DNA from: Nematostella vectensis
Taxonomy: Eukaryota; Cnidaria; Anthozoa; Actiniaria; Edwardsiidae
Assembly: GCF_932526225.1 (NCBI RefSeq)
Contig: NC_064042.1
Location: forward strand, 2,215,001-2,279,000
Direction: 5' to 3'
DNA: 64,000 nucleotides
Shown here piece after piece: positions 40,201 through 51,926 of the stretch. Positions within the stretch are counted from its first letter, which is position 1, and each line of letters opens with the position of its first letter. The notes under the pieces are model-generated. The model searched no databases. It saw only the letters and a list, made by a program, of their open reading frames with translations, and was not told where the DNA came from. Position numbers and translations under genes: made by a program.

Positions 40201-43060
40201 GCGTTTAACAAACATGATGAAGAAAAGAACACAAGCATATCAAGATTACCGGGGTTTCATCGCCATCCGTGCTGCCTTCTTCTTTTCGATGATGCTCTCG
40301 CAGCGTGGTTACCAGGGCAAGATGAAGTTTGACCACAAGAACGAGGCCTTATACCTTCAGGTGATAACGCCTTTTTTATTACTTCACCAAGACAGAGGTG
40401 CCTTACTTTGCCTTTGAGCCCAGTGCATAAACCCATGGAGATTTTCAGGTCAGCCTAGGATTATTTGAGAAGCGTGGCTCTCGGTCATTTCGAATAAGGT
40501 CGTAAAGCAGGAGGTCCCGTCTCTCACTGCACTTCACTCACTTAAATGAGGTGCTGGCTTGCTGTGCCATATTTCGTGACACAGTCGTCGTGCTTAAATA
40601 CATGTTTATTCGTGACTAGGTGAACATTTAAACGGTATTTAAAAAAAAGGGAGTCATGCCAAGCACTTGATCATGGCATGACAGAAGTGATGCTCCCTAG
40701 TGTGGCCATCTTGACAGTCTTTAGAAGTAAACCAATTGAAACCTGACCCGAGAAACGTACTATCTATTCTGATTGACATGAGCTTCCCTAGCCAACCAGC
40801 CAGGCTAATAAATGCTCGAGTGCAAATCAGAGAATGATGGAATTATCCTGGTGTTGGTCAATCAAAACTTTGATTCTATATATTGGCGGGCCACGGTAGC
40901 AAGCGCGCGTCTCACTATAAAACATGCTTTACGAAGACCTAGTACTTATGGGGTTGTTTTTCTAGGTGAATGTAGAGCAGGGCAAAGGGCGTAATGCCAA
41001 AGACACTCGTTCGTTATCTGGTGGCGAGAGATCCTTCTCTACTGTATCGTTCATCATGGCTTTGTGGGAAGCCATGGAGTCGCCGTTTAGATGTCTCGAT
41101 GAATTTGACGTATTCATGGTAAACAAATGTCATAAAAAGTAAAATTAGCCCATTTATAGTTAATGCACGTGTAATGACAGCTCAGGGTCATACCGGCTTT
41201 CCAGAGTTTACTACATTTTTGTTTACATCAGGAAAAAAAAACTAAATGATCAAATTTTAAAGGCGTTTCTGTGACATTTTAGTGCATTAAAGGAAAATAA
41301 TAAATATAGCTCCCTAATAATTTGATCCCAGCCTCTACAGCTGTCATTGTTATGGGAAGAAAGGTCTGCATCATAAGGCGATTTAAACTTTTTTTTAGTC
41401 GTAAAACAGGCATTCTTAGCGGGTTTCCTGTTGTGGATAGTCATAATTTTGACGTCATAGGAAACCCTGCCTGTTCCGAACCCAGCTCTTCCTCGTGGGT
41501 TTCTCTGTACACAGGAAACTCGGTAAGAATGCCAGGGAGTAGGATGTCTAATGCATTTCTCGTCTTAGGACATGGTGAACCGCCGCATTAGCATGCAGAT
41601 GATGCTGAAGGTAGCGAAAGAACAGCTACAGCGACAGTTCATTCTTCTCACACCACAAGACATGAGGTAGGTATGGGGGCTATGTTGGGTTCAAGGTGAT
41701 AGCTGAAGGTAGCGAAAGAACAGCTACAGCGACAGTTCATTCTTCTCACACCACAAGACATGAGGTAGGTATAGGGGCTATGTTGGGTTCAAGGTGACAG
41801 CTGAAGGTAGCGAAAGAACAGCTACAGCGACAGTTCATTCTTCTCACACCACAAGACATGAGGTAGGTATAGGGGCTATGTTGGGTTCAAGGTGACAGCT
41901 GAAGGTAGCGAAAGAACAGCTACAGCGACAGTTCATTCTTCTCACATCACAAGACATGAGGTAGATATGGGGGTTATGTTGGGTTCAAGGTGACAGCTGA
42001 AGGTAGCGAAAGAACAGCTACAGCGACAGTTCATTCTGCTCACACCACAAGACATGAGGTAGGTATGGGGCCTATGCTGGGTTCAAGGTGATAGCTGAAG
42101 GTAGCGAAAGAACAGCTACAGCGACAGTTCATTCTTCTCACACCACAAGACATGAGGTAGGTATAGGGGCTATGTTGGGTTCAAGGTGACAGCTGAAGGT
42201 AGCGAAAGAACAGCTACAGCGACAGTTCATTCTTCTCACACCACAAGACATGAGGTAGGTATGGGGGCTATGTTGGGTTCAAGGTGATAGCTGAAGGTAG
42301 CGAAAGAACAGCTACAGCGACAGTTCATTCTTCTCACACCACAAGACATAAGGAAGATATGGGGGCTATGTTGGGTTTCAGGTGACAGCTGAAGGTAGCG
42401 AAGGAACAGCGACAGTTCATTCTTCTCAAATCAAAGGACATGAGGTAGGTATGGGGGCTAAGTTGGGTTTATGGTTCGATTAAGGTAACAGCTGAAGGTA
42501 GCGAAGGAACAGCGACAGTTCATTCTTCTAACAACACAGGGCGTAAGGTAGTTATTGGGGTTATGTTGGGTTTAAGGTAACAGCTGAAAGTAGCGAAGGA
42601 ACAGCGACAGCACACCACACCACAACATGAGGTAGATATGGGGGTATGTTGGGTCCGTTAAATGTTATTTCAGCAGCCACAGGATATGAGATAGGTATCA
42701 GGGGAGATTGGGTTTTAGGAAACGGCTAAAGGTAGTGAAAAAACAGCTACAGGGTTTTATCCCACACCACAGGACGTGAGTTAGGTATAGGAGTTTGTTG
42801 GATTCAAAGTGACTTTTTCCATGGAATGTAAGACACGCCTTAACAATTTGTTGTCGTCCATGTGTTGGCTCATAAAGCTATTTTGCATCTTATTTAGCTG
42901 TTTTCCTCGAAGATTAGCTCAAGGGCTCTTTCTTTCCGTTTTTAGTGCCATCGGTGGCGGGCCAACTGTAAAGATCTTCAAGCTAAGGGACCCTGAGCGC
43001 GGCCAGACCATTTTACCCTTCCAACCTGTGGGACAGATTAACGACGACGAGGACCGATAG
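25280..43060 (+). CDS. SMC6: Structural maintenance of chromosomes protein 6
   Basis: 26 exons: 25280-25486, 29626-29740, 30052-30294, 30420-30481, 30680-30760, 31115-31216, 31554-31691, 32195-32422, 32847-32935, 33186-33350, 33694-33872, 34586-34788, 35078-35158, 35258-35344, 35886-35995, 36427-36586, 36807-36863, 37278-37328, 37541-37660, 38359-38496, 39096-39226, 39570-39669, 40202-40360, 40966-41118, 41569-41666, 42946-43060; 1123 residues (human 1091). An acidic Ser-rich N terminus precedes the Walker A (GRNGSGKSAIMT). Coiled coils flank a hinge in exons 11-15 ([19 protein letters not shown]-like). The C-terminal head carries the signature [11 protein letters not shown] and Walker [11 protein letters not shown]. 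Role: with SMC5 and NSE subunits, an ATPase for recombination repair and genome stability in the nucleus. Splice sites of exons 14 and 25 lie within repeats. Confidence 0.97.
25774..26356. mobile_element. 583-bp G/C-ended inverted-repeat element, copy 1
   Basis: The ends ATGCACTAGTCAATTGAAACC and its near complement are followed by (A)CCCCCACCCCCATGG blocks. Inner material (GTTTGAGAC/CAAGCAATTCC-type sequence) is shared with a copy in the opposite orientation at 45498-46073. No coding capacity, so this is a non-autonomous DNA element. It lies in SMC6 intron 1. Confidence 0.8.
26602..29322. mobile_element. 2.7-kb fold-back DNA element in SMC6 intron 1
   Basis: The outer ends are inverted (ATTAGAGACATTTAGCATCAC at 26602-26622 and its near complement at 29305-29322). 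A second inverted block carries CTCGGGGACCCAGGG (about 26990-27010) against CCCTGGGTCCCCGAGG (about 29258-29273). A long inner pair, 27527-27870 and 28573-28915, is an inverted repeat of about 343 bp with only scattered mismatches. The central ~700 bp is unpaired. No transposase was seen. The whole resembles a fold-back transposon or two elements inserted head to head. Confidence 0.85.
31727..31870 (+). repeat. Short minisatellite after SMC6 exon 7
   Basis: About six variants of a ~21-22-bp unit (core GGGAGTGGCATGNNATAATA) begin 36 bp after the exon 7 donor. They are wholly intronic. Confidence 0.8.
35330..35690 (+). repeat. Degenerate repeats of the SMC6 exon 14 donor region
   Basis: The exon 14 end (CCAAGGGGCAGGCATG then GTAACAACA) has a close relative at 35532-35564 (CCAAGGGGCAGCCATGGTAA) and weaker ones near 35610 and 35670. 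Between them, the motif CATATGGTAAGA or similar recurs three times and contains donor-like GTAAGA. The copies are too diverged to define a single period. Confidence 0.6.
37670..37722 (+). repeat. (GTTT)n microsatellite
   Basis: A run of about 12 GTTT units with a few substitutions starts 10 bp after the exon 19 donor of SMC6. Confidence 0.95.
41605..42790 (+). repeat. 98-bp exon-intron minisatellite from SMC6 exon 25
   Basis: The unit consists of the last 62 nt of exon 25 (41605-41666, encoding [20 protein letters not shown] plus part of the next codon), the GTAGGT donor and ~36 nt of intron. After the real exon there are 11 more copies, starting at about 41703, 41801 and then every ~92-140 bp. 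The first seven are nearly identical; the last four have lost blocks. In early copies the exon-like part follows GTGACAG or GTGATAG. The real coding sequence resumes at exon 26 (42946). Confidence 0.95.
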
Positions 43061-44816
43061 AAATACGTTAAAAAGGATAACAAATGCGTTGATAACCACC
43101 AGCATCAACAAAACCATCACCTCATCTCTGAACACTAATTATCATTAACATTATCATTACATTTAATCGTCATCACAATCATATCCACATTGCTGTTAAT
43201 TCCGGCACGTTCATCGCCATTCTCATCGCGGATTCCGCCATTTTGAAATGTTGTTAATTCCAAGAAGACTTCCAAGTAGTGAAAGGACATGTATTGGATC
43301 AAGGGCGAGAGCCCGGAATTTGATAAACAACGCTGATCACTTTGGAAGAATTAAAGTACGGTGACTCTTTGGGGAGGTGACTCTTTGGGGAGTCACCCGA
43401 CGCTTATCATCAGCGATATCAATTCACTGATCAAAAATACCCTTGACAGCTTGGCACAGTTAAGCCGCATGCGTTCGTTTTCAAGACAATGAATGCATCT
43501 CAGATTATTTGTTACTGTTGAAAATGATTTTAATCCAGATGATCTCTGTCAAGAGGAACAATTTCCGGAAACATATTGTCTCCTCATCTATCGCGGAAAA
43601 CTCGACTTATTGTGGACAACGATTAATGTTGGCCAGGAGTGATTGTATTGCCTCCAGGTGGGAGAGGAGACGGCTGCAAACGGGAACACGCTCTCGCAAG
43701 ATGGACGACGGCTATAGGAGTTTTCCTATCGATCGTTTTGAACTATTCGTTTTGAAATAGAAACTTAATTTTGAAAATCAAATTTATAAAATGTGAAATC
43801 AGTTGTGTGGCAAATTCTATCGTCTCTAAATCCACTATAATGAAGAGGCAGCTATAGTACTCTCCCCTAACATTTACCGCCCCTCCGTAATAAGTCTGAT
43901 ACCCGCCATTTTGTCATCCTAGCAAAATACCAAGTGTGAAAAAGCATACATTTCCATCGGCTTATTTGAGAAAGTTAAAGTTGCTGTGATATGTTCTATT
44001 GAGCTTGGTTAAACGAAGCATAAAATTTTGTTCTTAGATGGTAATTTTTTTAATGATTTGTCTTTCTATATTGGTTGAAAGCATAACAAAGGTGTGGCTG
44101 ACTGAGATCCCTTAAACTCATCCCGGACTCGCATCCTAGTCCCAGTCGCTTTTATTAGGTTCCCTGTACACGTATAGAGGGAGGGGAGAGTTTCCTGTGC
44201 TATTACACTTTCAAAAATCCACAAAAGAAAACTCTGACAGAATCCCTAAATTGCAACGATGAAATACACGATAGTTCCAATTGTCAATGATTTAAGGCTG
44301 CCCTGCCCTACCTGTTCTTTTTAAAGACTGTCTTTTTTAAGACTATTAAAATAGACGTAAGCTTGGCTGAGTCGAAAACCTGTTAATGGTGATGCACTGA
44401 TTATCAGTCAACGGGATATAATTGGACAATTTTTAAATCGAACAGGGGAAAACAGCAGAATCATAGATTTATTCAAACCATATCGGGAATAACAAGCATG
44501 GTGAACACTCCTTAAAAATGTATTTCCTTTCACGAGGAGAAGCGATTTATGGCGAGGGACTTTACCCCTTCCTTCCCCAGGTAAAAAATAAATAATTGGA
44601 TGTAAGCAACTGGGGCTTATTAGAGCTTCTATTGTACCATTTGATGGAAAATACTTTTTTCTGGACACTATGCTATAAAAGCAGAGTAGAAGTAAAATGT
44701 GAAGAAATGGGGGGGGGGGGATGAAAAGACCTTAGCGTTGCGTCGACCGACCGAGCAGCACTGGTGACCAAAACAACCGTCATGCTTTGCGAGGTGCTAG
44801 TGTAGAAGAATACAAG
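43061..44816. other. Intergenic SMC6-SDHC, no gene seen
   Basis: The interval holds the SMC6 3' UTR and unassigned sequence. Short direct repeats (GGTGACTCTTTGGGGAG) occur at 43370-43398, and there is a run of 12 G at 44708-44719. No conserved exon was recognised on either strand. Confidence 0.6.
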
Positions 44817-47800
44817 ATGGCGCTGATGTTGAGGTAAAGATTACAACAAACAAGATAACATTTTTCTATCGCCTACAGGTTTTAACTCATTTATTCTCGC
44901 ATTTGATTGCTTGTGCAGGAGCTCAGCTAGATTCCTGCGCCCGACGGTTCTTCGTCAGTCATGCATTTTAGCGAGAAGGTATGGTGAACAGTACAATTTG
45001 ACTGACATAACAACTTTAGACGATTTGCGTAATAAAAGACACGGGGTGCAATTAAATTAATTTTCTTTTGATGCTGAGATTGATTATATGCAGCTTACCA
45101 ATGGCTACTGCAGCTGATTCGAAAAAAGAAGACTTCTTCAAAAAGAACGAAAGGCTGAAGCGACCTATGTCTCCGTTTTTGTTGACGTACAAGTGAGTGT
45201 TTGCTTGCTGATGACTTGGGGATGGGGGGGGGGGGGGTAGGGTGTTATCTCTAAATTAATATGAGGGGGGAGCCATAAACTACTGTATAAAATAAATAAT
45301 AAATCCTTTGGGGTGAAGTTTATAATCGCCCAAGATGCATTCTATTGGTACATTTGCATACCAAATAAAACCTTGATCAAATACACAAATGATTGACCTG
45401 TAGTGTATACTAAAATCTGCTTTTGCACCCCCTTTACCGCCAAAAATCTCAAGCATTTATTCTTGAAGAGCATCTAAATCTTTTTTTATGTGATTTTTGC
45501 ACTTTATTCATTTGAACCCCCCACCCCCATGGTCCAGGGGAAGTGTGGGGTCAACAAGCATTTTTGAACAAGAATCTGTCCTGAGGGGGTAGGGGAATTG
45601 ACAGTTTTTGACTCTTAAGACATGTCTTCACCATGAGGGCTTGGGGACAAATGAATAACATAACAAATGTATTTCGCAAAAGTCATGCCACTTTCTGGTT
45701 TGAGACACTTTCTCTTGTGTAGCAAGCAATTCCATGTATCAAGTGGCATGGCAAAAATGTGCGAAAATTGATATGAATGATAACTAACGCCAGATAAAGA
45801 TAATTTTTTTCCCATTTTTTTGGTAACTGTTATCTTTATAGTTATTATTAGAAATGTACTTGCTGAAGTGTTGGTTTTGAAAGATAAGGGCTTATTTTAG
45901 ATGACTTGTTGTCGGGCAGTCACCTATAGTTTGCATCTCGAGGGGTAGGGGCATTTGATTGCGGTTTTGTCCCAAAGGCATGGGAACTTTTCCTTGTTTT
46001 GTACAGGGTCAAAGTCTAATCCCCCACCCTTCCCTGGGGCCATGGGGGTGGGGGTTTCAATTCATTAGTGCATTATGACAGTGCCCCTACCTCACCCCTC
46101 TACCCTCCACACCCTTAAAACGAAACTTGTACACACTGGGTACACCTTTATTACCATTAAGGATCCAAACAAGCCACACATTCTTGCAATCAGTTTCTTG
46201 AATTCCATACTTATTTTGCCTATTTAAAGCACTGATACTGCAAGGCCAAAATGCATACTACATAAGATTTTGGCTGAAATTTTGTCCTGATCATCTTTGC
46301 TACTATTTATAAATGCCGTGACAAAAGCTACAAGTTTAATAACACCTTACAAACAATTTCATCAAAATTTTGCAATTGATACTTGTTAATAGAATTTCCT
46401 GCTTTGTTTGAATGACAAAATAACTCATTTAAAACATCTTCCTGTCATGTTTTCCATGCCCCATGTATGTCATCACGAATGTTGTGTCTGTCAGGTTTGA
46501 GTTTCCTGCTCTCCTATCTGGATCTCATCGTGTAACTGGCGTCATCATGACTACAGGTGCTGATATACAGTAATCATCACTTTCCTCCTTAAGTTATGAG
46601 GTCTCAATATAAAGCTAAGGGGTTCATCCACATGATGGAACTTCATTCTGTCCTGATTCTCTTTGGGTTGAAAATATACCATAAATATACAATTTTGCAT
46701 GTCTAAACCACGCTACACTATTTGCAATTCTTTACTAATGCTTTGCTAATATAATAGAGTTCATTTTGAAATGACTGAAAAATGTCAGCTATATAGTGCT
46801 TCCTATGTTACCCTGGGCACCAATGCAAGTTAGCATCACAGTTAGGATCGCAGTTTGATCTATGCTTACCTTATAACTAATGTATTACTTTATAACTAAT
46901 GTAATAACCGAAGTCCTCATTGGTTTTAGTTGGTTTTACTTCGCAAAGCAGTGTGACACATGTTAGCATGTGTCACACTGTAAACACAAACTAAAACATT
47001 TTATTAACAGGGTTCTTTGATGCCCCTTCAGCTTTTTCTATCATCCTTGTACCATCTCCTGATGGTTGCCCTTTGTGCCTTTGGCTAACCTTACCATCTC
47101 CTGATGATATGTCATCATTCATCTCTATGTGTTATATATTGCAGGCACTACCATCTTTGCCCTTTGCGCATTGGGCTTACCTGAGGGCCTGGAGCATTAT
47201 GTCAACGTCATCAAGGGGTGGGAGCTTCCTCGACCTTTCATCTTCACGTGCAAGACGCTGCTTGCTTGGCCTGTGTGCTACCATGGCCTCAATGGCCTAA
47301 GGCATCTGGTAATGTGCATCATATGTTACATTTAGATAACAAAAAATTGCAGGAAAAAAGTAAATTGAACTTTACTGGGTGATGGCAGAAAGAAGAGGAT
47401 ATTTGATTTTAATGCTACTGCAAGTCATAAAGTTTCCATGAAAACCACATGGTCAAGCCTATTTTTTGTGCTGGGGGAAAAAGGAGCACTTGTGAATATT
47501 TCCAAATGCTATTTGCCATACAGAAACTTGTTTTCCAACTCCCAAATATCTGCCAGAGTGCTTCTGTGCTGGCATTTAAGGCCCTATGTAAACTTTATTG
47601 TATCAATGGACTTGAAGGAAAAACCATGAACATGCACACTTCAAAGAAATGGAGAAAGAAGATACAAGTTCTTACAATGACCACAAATAACATGAGGCTG
47701 AAATTCACATACCCAGATTTTGGCTTTTTAAGATATTTTTTCCTTGATCATCCTTGCGCTACGAATGAGCTCAGGAACGAAAAGCTCAAATTTCAATGTC

Positions 47801-48092
47801 ACTACAAAAAGTCGCATCTATTTAAAAAAAAGTCGCATTTGATATTTTGTTTGATATTACTCACCAAGTACTTAGGGGAATTTTCCGCCTTATTTGATGT
47901 GAAATGAGCTTATTGGAAACGTCAAGTCGTGTTTTTCCGTCATGTCGTATCAATGTGTAATAAATATGTTTTTATTTTCACCAGTTCTGGGACATTGGCA
48001 AGGGCTTTGAGATCAAGACCTTGTACAAAACTGGCACGGTGGTCGGTTCCTTAGCCACCCTTTTGGCCATTGCTGCTGCGTACTACCTCTAG
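44817..48092 (+). CDS. SDHC: Succinate dehydrogenase cytochrome b560 subunit
   Basis: Six exons: 44817-44833, 44919-44978, 45094-45192, 46495-46556, 47145-47308, 47985-48092; 169 residues, the same as human SDHC. The first ~35 residues (MALMLRSSARFLRPTVLRQS) are basic and lack acidic residues, as expected for a mitochondrial targeting peptide. RLKRPMSPFLLTYKFEFPA and SGSHRVTGV form the conserved quinone/heme-side block. Then come three membrane segments, with the [21 protein letters not shown] motif whose His residues match the heme region. Role: one of two membrane anchors of complex II in the inner mitochondrial membrane. The start lies in CAAGATGGC. A possible ATTAAA signal is at 48359-48364. 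Confidence 0.95.
45498..46073. mobile_element. G/C-ended inverted-repeat element, copy 2 (SDHC intron 3)
   Basis: Related along its length to 25774-26356 but in the opposite orientation. It has the same ACCCCCCACCCCCATGGTCC and CCATGGGGGTGGGGGTTTC ends and the same inner block (CAAGCAATTCCATGTATCA). Non-coding. Confidence 0.8.
46949..46980. repeat. Perfect short hairpin in SDHC intron 4
   Basis: CAGTGTGACACATG and its exact complement are separated by four bases (TTAG). It is probably a fragment of a palindromic element. The loop is too small for a microRNA precursor. Confidence 0.85.
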
Positions 48093-49499
48093 CCAATCAG
48101 ATGTCACACCAAGAGAATAAGAGAGTTGTAAAGACTAGTAATATAAGTAATAACCCAGGAAGCTTTGTCTGTTTTTTCTTGTAAACAGTACAAATGTTCA
48201 CAAATGCTACTTTGGTCATGAAGTGCTAGAGAGTATTTCTAACTGTCAGAATTAGCTGGAGAACATATTGTAGAGTCTATATTTTAAAATGATCTCAAAC
48301 ATCTGATAACTCTAGCCAATTGTGTTTAAGGTAAAAAAAATGTTTTAGAAAATACTTTATTAAAAGATCACTGAACAACATTTTATTTTGAGGTTGTTGT
48401 TGCTGTTTCTGTGAACCTTTTATTCAAAATAGATATCACCCTCCTCAAAATGTTTTTGTTGTTGCTTGTTTGACATCATCTTAAAGTACAACAGTTGGTA
48501 ACTCTGTTGAATGTGTTGGGGCATCCTTGGGTGTTCACCTCACATCTTTCAATAACAAATAGGGGTAGCTACCAGGTATGGTTTCTTCGTGACACCCACC
48601 CCCTGAGCCACAGTAGGGCTCTAATTCCTTCCCCTTTTTGGTGACAAACTTTAAACACGAAACCGCGCTATAAAAGGGCCTTTGCCAGGCGTTTGTCACC
48701 TTCAGTTGTCATTCACCCTCCGAACTGACAACAGCTCACGGTAGCGCTTTATAACAATGCGAATAGAGAGGAAGATTCTTACTCTATCCTGCTTGAATTA
48801 TTTCAAATTACAACAATTCATAGCATAAACTCTACTAGGAATATTCAAAAGGGCTTCACATACCGCAGAATGACAATAAACACCGGTATATGTTGAATTA
48901 CAATTACACGCACTGTTACGCGATCTCTGTCTCGCAATCTCTCGCTTAGCAGCTAAAATATCCTAAATTTAAGCCCATAAGCTACCCCTGCAGAATTCCT
49001 CATTTGAAAGTAAACCTTTAATATAACAAAGCTTTTGTAAAAAAAAAGTTGTTCTAACCACTTAATAAAAGGATGAACGAATCGCACGGTACAAGCCGCG
49101 AATTATAAAGGTCAGTTATGTTTCAGAAAATAAATGAATAACGTCCCAAAATTCTTCAATAGCTCAACCCGAATCCCGAGGGACTATTGCACGCATGTTC
49201 TATACTGTGTAGCGGCTTATAGAGGTTCCTTATGTTATGTAAACCAACATACCAACAAGTATTTTTTTTTCTAATGGGTTCGTCTTCGAGATATGAAGCT
49301 TTAAGTGCAATTTTCAAATGTTCAAAGTATGATTCTCCTCGTTTTTAGGGAGAAGTCGGGCTCTGATCAGAAATTAAGCCAACTTTGCTCGCTAATATCT
49401 AAATTATATATCTTACACATATATTACATAAGCTTTTGGTCAGAGGAACTCCTTGTATGCAAAATTTTGAGCTTATATATTGAGATTGGAAAATTTCAG
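48093..49499. other. Intergenic after SDHC; small inverted repeat only
   Basis: No gene was seen. GGTGACAAAC at 48640-48649 and its complement at 48691-48700 enclose a GC-rich stretch with a TATAAAAG sequence (48670-48677). I could not assign this to a known small RNA or promoter. Confidence 0.5.
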
Positions 49500-50481
49500 G
49501 TCATTTTCTTCCTCTGTCTTGCCTCTTCTGTAAGTTGTCCTGATTAGCCTGCTTGCGGCCCTTTGGTATTCCCGACATTCTAGTGGAGTGGACCATACAG
49601 ATGGCTCAGGAGGAGGGGTTAAGAGGTGAATCTCAAGTGCCTTCTTGATCAGCTTAGTGCAATCAGGATGCGATAATGTGTGATTGGCCAAAAGTTTCTT
49701 GAGATATGTTGGATTTAGCAAGGGAAGGGGGATGTTTTTTAGTAAGAGAGCAGCTTTGTCTTGCTCAGTAGGATTGCTAAATAGCTAGATAGCGTAGAAC
49801 AGCCTCAAGAATTACTTCCTCGTGTTTGGCCGATTTTTGGACAGTACCTTTCTGTACAACCAAGAGGCGGCTATACTCAAAGATCAGCTCTGCCAGAAGA
49901 GTGACGGGAACATGGATAAAGTGCTCAGTATCCACAATCTTCCTAAAGTTCCTCAAAATATACTTCTTTGTATCTTTCTTCAATTCTTGCAAGGAGTAAA
50001 TATCTGCTATGCGCAAACTGTCGAGGGCATTCGTTTCCTTCAAACCCAACTTTAGCAATATTTTTCCACGAACTGAAAACCCTGAAGGAAGTTGGATCCG
50101 GCCAATAATCCCAGCACGTTATCTTGTGTAATCTCCATTTTGCCAGTGTAAGCAAATTCTATCAACGCTGGACAAGTTTTATCATCCAGAGCTGGTAACT
50201 CGATCTTTTTTTGCTCACAGTCTGAAAAGTGATCCGAGAACATGGCATCAAAATACCTGCAGGCCGAGGCTAATACATTTTTATGTGCCCTTCACTTCTG
50301 TCTCTTCGAAGACAAGGATGACGTCGCAAAAGCGCCCGGCTTTGAACTGCTTGTACAAACCGTCTACTATTTCACCCCCGTGCTTTGGCTTTTCTATGGA
50401 GAGAGGTTTGTCTGGTAGAGATAGGGCGCGTTGTACAGAGGGACTGCTATTAGAGGCCACGTCTTCAGTACAGGAAGCCAT
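49500..50481 (-). pseudogene. BTB-BACK (Kelch-like) pseudogene, intronless
   Basis: Read on the minus strand from the ATG at 50481. A BTB domain (YKQFKAGRFCDVILVFEE) continues in another frame as LASACRYFDAMFSDHFSDCE and FAYTGKMEITQDNVLGLL. After a second frame change, a BACK domain follows (LDSLRIADIYSLQELKKDTK), and after a third it ends NIPLPLLNPTYLKKLL. The frame is lost near 50296-50285, 50075-50060 and 49795-49780. No introns interrupt what is normally a long protein, and the Kelch repeats are missing. A retrocopy that has decayed fits best. Sequencing errors could mimic single shifts but hardly all three plus the missing repeats. Confidence 0.75.
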
Positions 50482-51926
50482 TTTAACAGCAATATTTCCG
50501 GGTGCACAAAAGGTACCCTGCTAGCAGAGCTTTCTTCCTCTGTTTGTTTCTATCAGAGACGCGACACGGATAAGTGAACTGATAGAAGAAGGAAGAAAGC
50601 TCTGCTAACAACACAAAATGGCTTTGGAAAGATGATTTGCCTAGAGCTACCATATTTTTCAAGTTGTTCCTTTCATTTTCTATTTTTGATGTTGTAAGGT
50701 TAAGACACAATGACCTGGTATTTCAGTGCAAAAAACATTTTCACTCACAGAACTTTTCTATTTTTGTAAGAGCGTCTGGGGTGGGGGAGGGGTAGTGAGC
50801 CCTGAGCAAGGGCAGTAGGAACAGAGTTTGTTGGGCTCAGTTCTGATATTAAACCAAGAAACCCTCGCTCTTCGTGTTTGATTAGAAAATCCAGTAAAGT
50901 CACGCTGCGTAATCTGAACTACTACCCTATGGCGAGCGAAATGTCCCCGACGCGTTATCCAAAATGCGCCGATGCCGAACAAGCTCTATTCCTACTGCCC
51001 TTGCCCTGAGGTGGTATCCAAAAATTCGGCTGTGCTTTTTATTCAACCCAATCAAAAAAATATTCAAAGTATCAAAACTTGTATTTTGGAAAGCAGCCCT
51101 TTCCAAACTTCAAATAAATTCAATGCCTACTTTTAGCTAGAAATTTTGTAGGGTACAATTCTAATTAGCCTGCGTCGCATCCAGAATATATGCCATCATT
51201 ATAGCTCCAATTATAGCATATTTTTACAGATGCAACAACGGCTAAACTCTACCACTTTTTTTTCCTGGTGAGAGATAAATCCATGCGACAAAGCAGGAGA
51301 CCTACTGCTGCATCCCAGCACCTTACTCACACAGCACCAAATATTCAGGGCCATAGCATTGGGTGGGGCAGTGGGGACATGTGCCCCCCCCCCAAATATT
51401 TTTAAAAATTATAAGAAAATGACCAGTAGCGGCGTGGCTGTGCCCCCCATTGTTCATTGTTTTCTCAATGTTTCTGTACCTTGCCCCCCCCCCCCCCCAA
51501 TAATTCAAGGCTTGCTATGGCAATGTTATTAGACACAAACAATAGGAGACTGGGCAGAATAATGGCTACAGGATTCTATTGCTCTGTTTATCAAAACAGT
51601 GAGAACCCTTTTACTAGTTCCCATTAAAGTAGGGGTTGTCAAGACGGCGAATTTGGCATCTAACACAGGCAACCCAATTGATCAGACCATCTACATTCTT
51701 AGGGATATTTTGGCTTAGGAGTTTTATACATTTGGATTGATATGGGTAAAAGCCGTAACATCAGACAAACTAAAATATCCTAAAAATTGTTGGACTGCAC
51801 ACCTCCCCCCCCCCCCCTCAGCCAATCCTGGGTATGCGCCTGAATAACAGCTGATTACATGAAATTGTTTATTACATCCCTACAACAGTAGACAGAACTT
51901 GGATTAAGAGGGACATTGGTGTTTCA
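50482..51926. other. Repeat-rich intergenic region
   Basis: No gene was seen. It holds a hairpin at 50521-50610 (GCTAGCAGAGCTTTCTTCC and its complement) and a palindromic element at about 50770-51015 (GAGCAAGGGCAGTAGGAACAG against its near complement). A C-rich repeat at 51345-51530 is related to 54718-54850, sharing CATTGGG, GTGCCCCCC and AAAAATTATAAGAAAA blocks. The XRCC2 poly(A) signal candidate (AATAAA on minus) is at 51873-51868. Confidence 0.65.

Noticed and set aside
41703-42790. Copies of SMC6 exon 25 as additional coding exons
   Set aside because: Each exon-like part is 62 nt, which shifts the frame, and lacks a proper pyrimidine tract; exon 25 joins exon 26 directly in frame.
41605-42790. 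CRISPR-like array
   Set aside because: The units are contiguous near-identical repeats without unique spacers, in a eukaryotic gene.
47449-47907. 152-codon open frame between SDHC exons 5 and 6
   Set aside because: It resembles no family and lies wholly within an intron of a gene whose neighbouring exons join in frame.
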